DNA from: a virus
Length of the DNA: 54,244 nt
Strand: one strand, 5' to 3'
Virus record (IMG/VR): IMGVR_UViG_3300025000_000132
Span: 1-54,244 of that record
Under the pieces are notes generated by a model, which saw only the letters and a program-made list of their open reading frames with translations, was not told where the DNA came from and made no database searches. Positions 22,261 to 32,000 of this stretch are shown one piece after another. The position numbers and the translations under genes were made by a program. Within the stretch, counting starts at the first letter, position 1. Each line of letters opens with the position of its first letter.

Positions 22261-23994
22261 ATGCGCATAATCAAACCAAGCGTTGAATATTTTGGAGCAG
22301 TACCGACAGAATATAATGCTGCACTTAAGTTCATCGAGATGGCAGGTAGGACCTGCTACCGCTCAGAGGACAAGATCACTGAAGATAGTGCCGAGGGGTT
22401 CGTCCGGAAACTGATCAAGGCTGGACATCTGGCTATGGTTGAACACTCGAATTTTGTGGTGCGCCACCGAGACCACGACAACGATGCCATGGTAAAAGCG
22501 ATGATCGCTGCCGGCAAATTCCTCACTGTACGCCGAGACTCGGATTACTTGTATGTAGGTGGCAACCTTACTGCTTGGTACCAGAGAGAAATGGGCATGG
22601 ACGAAACCTTGTTTGAACCGTTCCTTCGGCAGTACGACGTACTATTTGAGGTAGGAGACGAGTTTGACACAGCATTCAATGCTGCCGTCGAGCCTAGTTT
22701 TGGATGGACCATCTGCCCCCACGACGAAATCCCCAAGGAACTCCATCGTTACTCAGCAAAATTCATCTGTGATCGTGGTGTCAGCCATGAACTGGTGCGG
22801 CATAGGCCATGCTCTTTTGCTCAGGAAAGTACGAGGTATGTATCGTCTATAAATACTGAGGTAACCGCGGGTACACAGGAAGACGTAGTGTCACTGTACG
22901 AAGCAGGCATGTCCATGCGGCAAGTGTCCGAAAAATCCCTCGGCCTATTTACAGAATGGGACGTATACAAAATTCTCGTAGCCCATGATGTCGATAGAAG
23001 ACCGCTAGGTAATACTGGTCCAGTGGCGCATGACTTTTTCAATGTAATAGACTCAGTAGAAAAGTCGTATCTTCTTGGAGTGATACAGGCTGATGGAAGT
23101 ATCAGGGCAACAGACTCCCCCCAAATATCCATAACTCAGCATAAAGAGTATGCATGGTATCTGCACAGGATGGTTACCCAGTTTCTTCGCCCCTCTGCCA
23201 TGTGCAGCGCAGACAAAAATTGTAACCAAATTACAGTGACCTCCCCACAACTGAAAGACGATCTTTGCCGGGTAGGTATAATACCAAACAAGTCTTACGA
23301 CCAAACAGAGGAAGATATATCCAAATTGTGGGAAGCGGTACCGCCCGGCTTACTGCCGAGTTTTATCAGAGGATTCTTGGACGGGGATGGAGGAGTAAGA
23401 TTTTTCAAGCAAAAGAACAAAGGAGCTACCGACTCCTGCAATATAAATTGGAGCGGAAACCTTTTTCTTCTGCAAAGAATACAGCAATGGATCTTCGACA
23501 ATTTTTCCTATAATGCGCCGCTGTCTCCGGACGCAGTCAGCAAGAATATGTATCGGTTGCGAGTTACTTCGCCGACAGTAGGGAGGCAGCTTGTGACCCT
23601 TTTGCTTGAAGGGTTTACCTACCCATATGGTCACCCAGAGAAGACAGCACGAATGATGGAAGGCATAGGATTGTACGATTTTCCTGTCAATGTTTTTGGT
23701 GATGAAAAATTCATAATTGCGCAACCGTCTTGGTTATTTGAAGAAGGCCCGAGAGCACTGTGGACTTTTCTGAAAGCTATGGACCAGTCTGAGAGATCGT
23801 ATGAGTACATGCGTAGGAATGGGCTCTCCCCCCAACAAGCCCGAGCCGTCCTGCCTAATGCCCTGAAGACCGAGATCGTAGTCACGGCCGATGCGGCTGA
23901 GTGGGCGCATATCAGGAAACTGCGAACAGCGAAATCAGCCCATCCGGATATGCAGCGAATAATGAATATGATGCCTTGGGAGGAGTTTTTATGA
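22261..23994 (+). CDS. thyX: Flavin-dependent thymidylate synthase with in-frame LAGLIDADG insertion
   Basis: 577 codons; about 299 residues without the insertion, the usual ThyX size. ThyX converts dUMP to dTMP using FAD and methylenetetrahydrofolate. The signature RHRPCSFAQESTRY (180-193) is the canonical RHRxxS...S-x-RY motif. After the insertion the sequence resumes with FGDEKFIIAQPSW, GLSPQQARAVLPNALKTE and EWAHIRKLRTAKSAHPDM, all typical of the C-terminal half. GAGGTCACA precedes ATG 22261. Joining Tyr193 directly to Tyr472 restores a normal ThyX spacing, so the 278 codons between are an insertion. Confidence 0.9.
   Translation: MRIIKPSVEYFGAVPTEYNAALKFIEMAGRTCYRSEDKITEDSAEGFVRKLIKAGHLAMVEHSNFVVRHRDHDNDAMVKAMIAAGKFLTVRRDSDYLYVGGNLTAWYQREMGMDETLFEPFLRQYDVLFEVGDEFDTAFNAAVEPSFGWTICPHDEIPKELHRYSAKFICDRGVSHELVRHRPCSFAQESTRYVSSINTEVTAGTQEDVVSLYEAGMSMRQVSEKSLGLFTEWDVYKILVAHDVDRRPLGNTGPVAHDFFNVIDSVEKSYLLGVIQADGSIRATDSPQISITQHKEYAWYLHRMVTQFLRPSAMCSADKNCNQITVTSPQLKDDLCRVGIIPNKSYDQTEEDISKLWEAVPPGLLPSFIRGFLDGDGGVRFFKQKNKGATDSCNINWSGNLFLLQRIQQWIFDNFSYNAPLSPDAVSKNMYRLRVTSPTVGRQLVTLLLEGFTYPYGHPEKTARMMEGIGLYDFPVNVFGDEKFIIAQPSWLFEEGPRALWTFLKAMDQSERSYEYMRRNGLSPQQARAVLPNALKTEIVVTADAAEWAHIRKLRTAKSAHPDMQRIMNMMPWEEFL
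22840..23673 (+). mobile_element. LAGLIDADG homing-endonuclease insertion in thyX, splicing mode unclear
   Basis: 278 codons, in frame with both sides. It begins with a helix-turn-helix (EDVVSLYEAGMSMRQVS), a linker ending in AHDFFNVIDSVEKS, then two LAGLIDADG motifs, YLLGVIQADG (270-279 of the ORF) and FIRGFLDGDG (368-377), as in free-standing or intron-borne double-motif enzymes. No intein block is visible: no Cys/Ser at the first position with a GDT turn, no TxxH and no terminal His-Asn. The edges read ...TAT at the 5' exon and ...TTG at the insert end, which satisfy the U and G rule of group I introns. A ribozyme core is not recognised. Boundaries are inferred from ThyX spacing. Confidence 0.7.
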
Positions 23995-24224
23995 GTGAGA
24001 TATCTGAGCAGGAAGCCAGAGAGTTTGCAGGCCTTGACGATGACCCAGAAAGATTGAAAGTCAATGCCTTGATAGAAAAGGCCATACAGCATGTATTTGA
24101 TCTGTGCAGCGGTAAAGAACGCTGGACAATGCGAGTGCCGGTGGACGAGCAACGTGACTCCGACATCATCATTACGACGGCATTGACTGCTGCAAAGAAA
24201 TATATAAACGAGAGGAACCCATGA
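23991..24224 (+). CDS. Small acidic protein of unknown function
   Basis: 77 residues from ATG 23991, which overlaps the thyX stop and follows GGAGGAG. Acidic N-terminus (SEISEQEAREFAGLDDDPE) and helical remainder. No family recognised. Confidence 0.55.
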   Translation: MSEISEQEAREFAGLDDDPERLKVNALIEKAIQHVFDLCSGKERWTMRVPVDEQRDSDIIITTALTAAKKYINERNP

Positions 24225-24400
24225 CCCTCCTAAAATTCATATCTACCCACCGCATCCAAGGCGCGCTGCTGCGCGAATTTATCAGCAAGGAGTTATGGAA
24301 ACCGGCAATAGTGTCTTGCGACTCTCTGATTGTTGAACGAGAGATGGAGATCGAAAAACTTAAAGAGCTGAAGTCAATGCTCGAAAAGGAGGTTGGGTGA
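24221..24400 (+). CDS. Small helical protein of unknown function
   Basis: 59 residues. A C-terminal coiled-coil (VEREMEIEKLKELKSMLEK) follows a basic N-terminal half. Both ends overlap the neighbouring genes (ATGA-type start, TGATG at the end), which supports it as real. Confidence 0.5.
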   Translation: MTLLKFISTHRIQGALLREFISKELWKPAIVSCDSLIVEREMEIEKLKELKSMLEKEVG

Positions 24401-25278
24401 TGAAAATACGCTGCACCAAGCATGGTGATTGGGACACTGACTGGGTAACGGTAAACGTCTGCCCTCATTGTTATGCTGAAGAGCTGGTAGGCCCAGCCAA
24501 ACGCTGCCCTGTGCACCACAAGGACTTCACCGAGGCAAGTTGCCCGGAATGTGTGGATGAATCCACATCACGTCTCATACAGAATTGGAAGGAAAGAGTA
24601 GAGACCGCCGTCGCTGAAGAGTTCGACCCCAACGGCAAGGCACTACGATCTGGATATGGATTAGTGGAAACAGACGCAGCAGGTAATCCTGTGCTGCTTC
24701 CTGATCAGTGGTATTGCAGGATGCACGGAGTGTACGAGCCTCCAGCAGATGGACCTTCGACGTATGCAGGGTATGGATATCACCGTGTGGCCTGTCCCCT
24801 GTGTGCGGCCGCCGGTGTCCAGGTACAACTCGATGCTGAGAAAAAGATCTGTGAGCCACTGGAGGGGCGGAAAGGAGACTTGGAAGTCAGGTGCAAATCT
24901 TCTTTGGAGTTCGACCCCAACGGCAAGAAAGCAAGCGACCCCGGCAGTAAGCTCGACGGCGGCAAGCTCTTGGCTGGAGAGCTTGTCTTGTCGTTCCCTC
25001 GTGCCTTAGAGGCACTGGTGCAGGTTGCCACATACGGCGCTGGTAAATACTCAAGACATGGATTCTTGCAGGTACCCAATGCTGAGGTCCGCTACCTTGA
25101 CGCCTGCATGCGACATCTTTTAAAGTACGGCCAAGGTGAACACCTCGACCTGGAGAGCGGTCTGCCACATATCGACCACGCACTGTGGAACGTTGCTGCC
25201 ATTGTGGAGCTTGGGAGGCGGAAAGAGCAAACAAAAACCCCTCCCGAAGCAGCTGCACCACCGCCAGGAAGGGGTTAA
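24400..25278 (+). CDS. Multi-zinc-ribbon protein with dATP/dGTP diphosphohydrolase-like domain (DUF5664-type)
   Basis: 292 residues from ATG 24400. The first ~150 residues hold three Cys/His ribbons: CTKHG with CPHC, CPVHH with CPEC, and CRMHG with CPLC. The C-terminal ~110 residues match, from memory, the all-alpha NTP pyrophosphatase-like phage domain called DUF5664: GSKLDGGKL, LVQVATYGAGKYSRHGF, RYLDACMRHLLKYGQGEH and GLPHIDHALWNVAAI. Proteins of that family hydrolyse dNTPs such as dATP or dGTP, or are assumed to. The zinc ribbons are not part of the usual family and may bind nucleic acid or a partner. Its position near thyX fits dNTP pool control. Confidence 0.7.
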   Translation: MKIRCTKHGDWDTDWVTVNVCPHCYAEELVGPAKRCPVHHKDFTEASCPECVDESTSRLIQNWKERVETAVAEEFDPNGKALRSGYGLVETDAAGNPVLLPDQWYCRMHGVYEPPADGPSTYAGYGYHRVACPLCAAAGVQVQLDAEKKICEPLEGRKGDLEVRCKSSLEFDPNGKKASDPGSKLDGGKLLAGELVLSFPRALEALVQVATYGAGKYSRHGFLQVPNAEVRYLDACMRHLLKYGQGEHLDLESGLPHIDHALWNVAAIVELGRRKEQTKTPPEAAAPPPGRG

Positions 25279-25283
25279 TTTTT
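25236..25283 (+). terminator. Hairpin terminator at the end of the nucleotide operon
   Basis: AACCCCT (25236-25242) and AGGGGTT (25270-25276) can pair, with further GC pairs inside, followed by AATTTTT. The 3' arm runs into the stop codon of the preceding gene. Confidence 0.55.
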
Positions 25284-25318
25284 AGTCCCTGAGACCATTC
25301 CCGGGGACCACCATGTAC

Positions 25319-25338
25319 AGTGAGAATCGTAACTCACT
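25319..25338. promoter_or_regulatory. Short palindrome before the RyR-domain gene
   Basis: AGTGAG and CTCACT flank an 8-base centre, 35 bases before the gene start at 25373. The form fits an operator or a small mRNA hairpin. No clear promoter boxes were found next to it. Confidence 0.3.
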
Positions 25339-25372
25339 TTACTGAAGATGTCAAACCAAAAAGGAGAATACC

Positions 25373-25726
25373 ATGAACGTAAGACAGATCGCAGCAGTAT
25401 GTCACGAAGCGAACCGGGAACTCTGCAACGCCCTCGGCGACGGCAGCCAGAAGTCATGGGTCGAGGCGGAGGAGTGGCAGCGCACCAGCGCCATCAACAG
25501 GGTGCAGTTCTGCCTCGACAACCCCAACGCGGCGGCAAGCGCAAATCACAACGCCTGGCTCAAGGAGAAGAAAGAGTCCGGCTGGGTATACGGCGAGGTC
25601 AAGGACGCCGAGAAGAAAACCCACCCTTGCATGGTTACCTACAAGAAACTGCCGGCCGAGCAGCAGGCGAAGGACCACCTGTTCAAGGCTGTGGTTGGGG
25701 CGCTTGCGCCGTTGTTGAAGGAGTAG
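25373..25726 (+). CDS. RyR-domain protein
   Basis: 117 residues behind AAGGAG. The segment GWVYGEVKDAEKKTHPCMV, then YKKLPAEQQAKDHLFKAVV, is the signature of the RyR (ryanodine-receptor-type) domain found as a stand-alone small protein in many phages, where it is thought to bind a nucleotide-like ligand; its phage role is not established. It is separated from the previous operon by a terminator. Confidence 0.8.
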   Translation: MNVRQIAAVCHEANRELCNALGDGSQKSWVEAEEWQRTSAINRVQFCLDNPNAAASANHNAWLKEKKESGWVYGEVKDAEKKTHPCMVTYKKLPAEQQAKDHLFKAVVGALAPLLKE

Positions 25727-25728
25727 AT

Positions 25729-26019
25729 ATGAAACCGTGTCCCTTTTGCGGTAAGGCACTAAAAGAATTATATGCTCCTGCGCACCGCCTTACTGACTTC
25801 GGATATCACTATCATTCGTGTCCGACTATAGGATGTATAGCATCCAGGATACAAGTTACCTACAATAACGAGGATGCATGGAATCGACGAACTCCTGCAT
25901 TAAAAACCGGAGAGCCATGCAGCCACCCTGGGTGCTTAAACCACATGACTCATCCGTGCGAAGGGTGTGGAAGAATAGGAGGAGTTACTCCATCATCGCA
26001 GGCACCTCGTATTGAGTAG
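25729..26019 (+). CDS. Lar-like restriction-alleviation/zinc-ribbon protein
   Basis: 96 residues. The start MKPCPFCGK and later YHSCPTIGC with DAWNRR are the pattern of Lar-type zinc-ribbon proteins, some of which reduce type I restriction. A second cysteine group (CSHPGC, CEGCG) follows in the C-terminal half and is not part of the basic Lar pattern. It starts two bases after the previous stop. It is the last + strand gene, and its final 35 bases overlap the 3' end of the giant late gene on the other strand. Confidence 0.65.
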   Translation: MKPCPFCGKALKELYAPAHRLTDFGYHYHSCPTIGCIASRIQVTYNNEDAWNRRTPALKTGEPCSHPGCLNHMTHPCEGCGRIGGVTPSSQAPRIE

Positions 26020-29000
26020 CTACGTCCCTCTCACGTCGACCGGTCGTGCCGGACTCTCCCCGGAGGATCTTGCGCACGGCCGGTTTAATATCCCGCCCCC
26101 CGATGGCAAACCTCGGCATCCGCAGGTTGAACTTCCTGATATCCTCCATGGCGGCACTGTCGCCGTCACCCTCAAGGATGGCCTCCGCCGCCCGCCGGAT
26201 AAGTTTCCCTCGCCGCTCGGTGATCCGGGTTGATATCCCCCGCAGGCTGCGCTCCGCCCCTTGCGCCTTGGAGATCTCCTCCGGGTTGAAACCGAGGGCA
26301 ATCATCAGCACATCGTCGGGGCCGATCTGGTCGTCAGGGATCAACTTCTTGCCGGCGCCGGTCTTCACCCCGTCCGTCATAGCTCTGATCGCCTTGAAGA
26401 CATCCTTGATCGGTTTGGGGGCAGCGGCTTCAAGGCCCTTCATATAGTTGCCCTTGTTGATCATCTCGTCATATCCCTGCGCTAAGCCGGCACCGACTGA
26501 GAACACCGGGCCAAGCTGGTTGGCAGCCCACCACGCAGCAAGCTCCTTGCCATGCAGCCTCGGCGGCGGCTCGCTCTGCATCCCGTAGACATCCTGCAAG
26601 CCTACCCGCTTGGAGATATCCGCCCCGACCAGCGACGGCAGGCCGTGGGTCAAGAGGTCGGCCATGGTCTTCGGGAAGGTATTCTGTAACCAGTTGGTAT
26701 ACATCAGTCGGTAATCCTCCGGCTCGTCGTCGTCCCCCAGGATTGCCCCGAGGATGGCGAAGACCGTGCCGGCGAACGGCATCCCAAGAGACCCGGCCAG
26801 AGCGCCGGTCATTCCCATGATGCCGACGAACTCCTTGGTGGCCGCAGCCTTGATCTCCTTGCTCTCGCCCCTGATTGCATTGTTGAGCAGCATCGCCAAC
26901 CGGATGCCGGTCATGATCCGGTAATGCTGGAACTGCAGGACCACCCGAGTCAGACCGCCCTGCAGGGCCGCACCCTTGTTCTCCTTGGAGTAGGAATAGA
27001 GGGTGTCGTTGACCACTTCGGCGATGTCGTTCATCGCCAGGAAGAATTCCTTGCCGTCCTGGGAAGCCAGATCGTAGGTGCTGAGCACTGCCGCCTTGCG
27101 GGAGGTAAGTTCGGACAGGCTCATCGGTTTCATTGCCAGGTTGAAGACCTTACTCATCATGCTGTCCGGGTCCTTGCCGCGGGTCAGGTCATAGGCCTCG
27201 TGTGCTGCCGAGATATCGAGGAGGTTGCGAGCCATGGCCTCCCGCAGGACCAACAGACGACGTTGGTAGGGGGTGAGTTCGTCAGCTATCCGCTTCGCCA
27301 GCTGCTCCTCGGTGAACAACGGCTCGCCCAGTTCCTTGCCCTTGGCAGCCGGCGTGTTGCGGTTGTCGATGGTGACCACGGCGTGGAGTTCGTCAAAGAG
27401 CAGCTCGACAATTGGATCGTTGAACATCGGCGCCCGCCGGTAGTCTTTCTTGAACGACTCCTTGGTCCACAGTGCCAAGGCCTTGGCTGCCTTGACCGGC
27501 CCGTACTTGACCGCCAGCTTAGGCAGGGTCAAAGCGCCGAGCTGAGTCATCTGCACCAGGGCGATCGACGGCGAGGTCATGTACCAGCCGGTGCCGATCT
27601 TGCCTAAGAAAGATGCAGCCACGCCGACCTTCACCGAGCGCAGGGCCTGGACCCGGGCCCGCAGGTCGTTGAGCAGGTGGTTCTCCATGTCGGTGTTGGC
27701 AGCGGCATCACCGTCAAGCTTGGCCTTGATATCGTCGCCCATGCTCTTGAGGTCGCCCTCGATCTTCTTACCCTGCTCAGTCCAGGCGATGTTGGAAGCA
27801 TGACGCTGCATGTAATCGAGGTAACTGCGCAGCATATCGAGGCTGTAGCCCTTGACGTTTTTTCTGCGCACCGAGTTTTTCAGGGCGGAGGTCTCCGGCT
27901 GCCAGCGCAGCCAGATCTGGGTCATGTCGTTGATGGTGTTCTGAGCTGCCTCGAGGGCATCAGCAACGGCGACGTCGTCGTACTGGTTTACCCCTACCAT
28001 GTACTTTTCCCGGACAGTCTTGCTCAACTGCTCAAGCATCATCGCAGGTATTGCGACCGCGCCGGCCGGCTGCTTGTCCTTGTACGACTCCTTGATGCCG
28101 GCCGGATCAACACCGGCAGCGATGCGCTCAGCCTTGGCCTCGTTGCGCTCGGCGATGGTGGTGAAATGCTCGGCCCACTTGAAGCCGTCCTTGTCGACGT
28201 ACTTGAGGACGAAGTCGCCGACCCGGGCCAGTGGCCAGTAGGCACCATGCAGGTCGGTGAAGGTGGCGTCGAACTTGAGCATCATTTCTTTACGCTCGTC
28301 GGAGTTGGGCTCGGTCACCTTTTCAATGTAGCGCAGCAGGTTGTTCTTCTCCCGGGTCCTGATGCCGGCGATGTGCTCGACAGTGTCCTGGTAAGCCTGC
28401 TTCATCTCGTTGGTCTTGAGGGCGTCGTAGGCCTTCTTCGCCTCGCTGTAGGCCTCGATATACGTCAGCTTGGTGGCCTTTTGCATCTTCGCTGCCACCC
28501 ACTTCTTCTGAGCGTTCTTCAGCTTTTCGGACTTGGTCTTACCTTCTACCCAGTCCTGACTGTAGACGTCCAGCCAGGGGGTTATGCGGTTAAATGAGGC
28601 GGTAGCTGCCGCGGTGTTGAAGACATCCAGCCCGACGGTCTTCTGGGCCACCTCCATGGCCTTGTCGTAGACCACCTTCGAGGTGTCGACGATCTCAGTC
28701 TTGGCAGAGACCACGGCGTCCAAGTGCTTGGCGAAATCCTTGATCTGCGGGATGGTCTTGCCGAATGTCTGCACCAGGGTGTGCAGCGGGGTCACCGCCA
28801 GCCACTGCGGAGCATACTGGACATAGAGATCGTGGAGCTTGGACTTCGGGTTCTTGATCGCAGTGAGGGTCATGTCGAGCTTTTTCTGCCCGGACTTGAA
28901 GGCTTCACTGATCTGCTCGTCGGCGATGACACCGAGGGGGGTCTGGACCTGCTCGGCAGTCGTCCGTCCCATCAACTTATCCAGTGAAGAGGTGACCACG

Positions 29001-32000
29001 TTCGCGTCGGCGTTGAGCAGGTCCTCGCCCAGCCGCAGGACTTCGCTGAGAGCGGTGTCGGAGGCGGCGGTGAGGCCGAAAAACGTCCTGACGGACTGCA
29101 CGAACCTGGACCACAGGGTCTCGGTCTTGCCCAGCTTGACGGTCTCCAGGTAGTCCTGCATCTCCTTGTTGGACAGTGTCCAGGCCAGCACCTCGGAGGG
29201 GTTGTTGAGGGCGTTGACGTTGCGCTGCAGGATCCTCTGCTCGAACTCGGTGAGGGTCTCGCCGCTCGCCGCCCGGGTGTTGAAGTGGTCGATGATCAGG
29301 TTGGTGACATCGACCATCTCCGCGGTAGCCTTGGCGAGCGTCGTGCCGGTGCTGACCTTGCGGTTACCGACATGGATGGCCGCCTGGGTGGCGGCGTGGA
29401 TCAGCTCGTGGAGGACAGTCTCGTAGGACATCCCCACCTTGCCGGTGACATCGGCACCGTTCAGTCTGACCGTGGTCTTGATGCCGTCCGAGAAGTCGGT
29501 GGTCGACACACCCCGGGAGTTGGCTGAGGAGGCCGGGATGCTGTCGCCGACATGGGTGACGTTCAGGTTGAACTCGACGCCTGCACCCTTGAGCCTGAGC
29601 AGGGCCACCCGGACCTTGGCGGCGATCAGCTTGTGTCCGTTGTTCGGCGTGTTGTTGATCAGCCACTCAGCGGCCTGGATGGGGGTCTTGCCCTCGATAC
29701 CCTTCTGGACTTTCTCAGCTTCTGCTTTGGACGGGTCGCCCAAATTACTTGGACCCGCCTTGGCGTCGGCGACCTTTACTTGCTCATCCTCAATCACCGC
29801 CGTCAGCCCCTGGTACTCAGCCTCGTCCATCTCAGCTATCTCGGCCATGGCGGCATCGGCCTTGGCCCTCGGGTTCTGCGCCCGATAGGCGCGGATGGCG
29901 GCGTCGGACGGGACGCGTTTGAACGGCGTGTCGCCACTAGCGATGTCCTCAGCAATGACTTTCGCCTGTGCTGCGTAGGCGGAGGGGAGGGGCTTCTCTG
30001 CTTTCTTGGAGGTGACTTTCTTTTCGGGCTTAGCCTTGACTAGTGTAGGTTTCTTCGCCGGAGATTTAGCAGTATCCCCGGTAAGTTTGATCGGGTGAGT
30101 CTTTCCGAACCGGTCAGTCAGCGCAATCTCGTTGAAGGTTATTTCCGTACCCTCGAGCGAGGCATTACCAACGTATTTCTTCCCCTCGCCCTTCTTCACG
30201 TAGGCAATGGTCGCATGTGGCTGATAGTCCTTGTATGTCTCCCCGGGCAGGTCGACCAGGTCCCCTACCTTTTTGTTTGCGCCCCGCAGGGAGTCGCTGA
30301 TTATCTCGGCCTTCACCACGTCGTACTTGTCAGTTTCAAAGATCGACACCTTGCCGATCTTGGCGGTTACTGGGCCGACCTTCGACAGTTCAGCCAGTTC
30401 TGCAGGGTTGTCGGTACCAAGCCCGTACCTTACAGTGATATGCGGCTCTGTCTCGCGGCCATATGAATCATCGTTAGGATCGGTGTAAAGCTCACTATCA
30501 GGGATTGATTTTCCGAGGTCGGTTATCTTCTTAGCGGCAGGCCCCTTGATGTTCACCTGAGTGTTGCTGTAATCGTGTACCTGTCCTTCTTCCTTTACAG
30601 GTTTGGCAGTAGCGACAACCGCATTATTCTTCTTCCCCTCCCACTGCGCCTTCATCTTCTCGGCCGCAGACCGGACGCTCTCCTCGGAGGCGTCCTTGGC
30701 AGAGAAAGTCACGCCCTTGAGCGGGCCAGCCTGGTAAGTGAACTGCGGCAGGCCGAGGTTGTCGCCGTTGTACTTGAGGTCCTTGTCGACCTTGGCAGCT
30801 ACTCGGACCAGCTGTAGTTCTCCCCTCGACTCTCCGACGCTCGCACTGCTGTCAGTGCTGACTGCGTTGCTTGCCGGCAAATTTCCTGCTGACTTCTGGG
30901 GGCCTCCGGCGGGTTCTGCTTCGAGTACCTGAGAAAGCGTTCCTGCAGGTTCGGCTGCAGCTGGGGTTTGCGACGGAGCCACAGCCACGCCTTGACCAAC
31001 TCCTCCCTCCGGAGGTACAGGAATTGCAACATTGTTCATCTCCTCCCGTATTTTGAAGATCTCCTCCTGCACCGCGGTCTTCTCAAGGCCTACCGGCAGT
31101 GCCTCCCACTGATCAACAAGGGTGTCGTGCTGGAAGGTCAGGGTGTCGAGGTCAGTCGGCTCGGTCTGGTTGGTGACTACTGGCTGGGTACTAGCCGGGG
31201 CAGCGCTCGGTTCAGGAGTCAGTGGTTCAGAAACTCCGTCCACCACTTGCTCGGGTCCAGGTTGTACAGCCTGAACAGGTTCATTTGCAGGCGTTGCCTG
31301 CGGCTCAGTTTCATCTCTTTTTACCTTAGTTGCATTTTTCTCAAGCCAATTGAACTGGGACCCAGGACTCTTCGGACGCTTTGCCAACTCAGCATTGACC
31401 TGCTCTCTGGTCATGCCTGCTGGCGGTGCATACTCATAAACCTTGAACTCGTCTTTCTTGTCATTGTAAACCTGAAACCTCACCACCTCCGGACGCACCG
31501 GGTCGTCCTCCAGCTGCTCGAACTTCTTGGTCCCGGACTTGGCCAGCAGCTTCTGGTATTCCTTACGCTCGTCTGGCGTGAACTGCTCCCCGCCCAGTGC
31601 CTTGGCCTCAAGCTCGGCGAGGCGAGCAGGAGACTTCTTCACTGCATCGACTACGCTGCCGCCCTGCGCCAGGGTCTGGGCAAGGGTGTCGACGTCCGCC
31701 TCGCCGCCCTCGGTAGTGACCTTGCCGTTATGCACGACGCCCTCGACCCCTAGGTTCTTCAGCAGTGTCTTCTGGGCAGAATCCTTGACCGGGTCCACAG
31801 CAGCCTCAGCAGCACGGCGGATAGGCATCTCGTTGGCGATATCCTCAACCGCTCCGGAGAACCACTCCTCTGCCCCGGGCACGTTATTATCCACGGCCTC
31901 GGTGTGCAGCATATGGACCACAGCCAGCCGCGCTTCTGCCGGCGCCGCCTTCGGGTCGGCCAGGATCTGATCTACCGCTTCCGCTCTGCGAGAGTTACGA

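Noticed and set aside
22840-23673. Intein in thyX
   Set aside because: The first residue is Val, there is no TxxH block B, and no His-Asn precedes a Cys/Ser/Thr at any plausible edge. It is kept as a LAGLIDADG insertion of unknown splicing type instead.
27677-28597. 306-codon + strand open frame (and several others at 26924-32842)
   Set aside because: All are antisense to the giant - strand gene, with unnatural composition and no ribosome sites.
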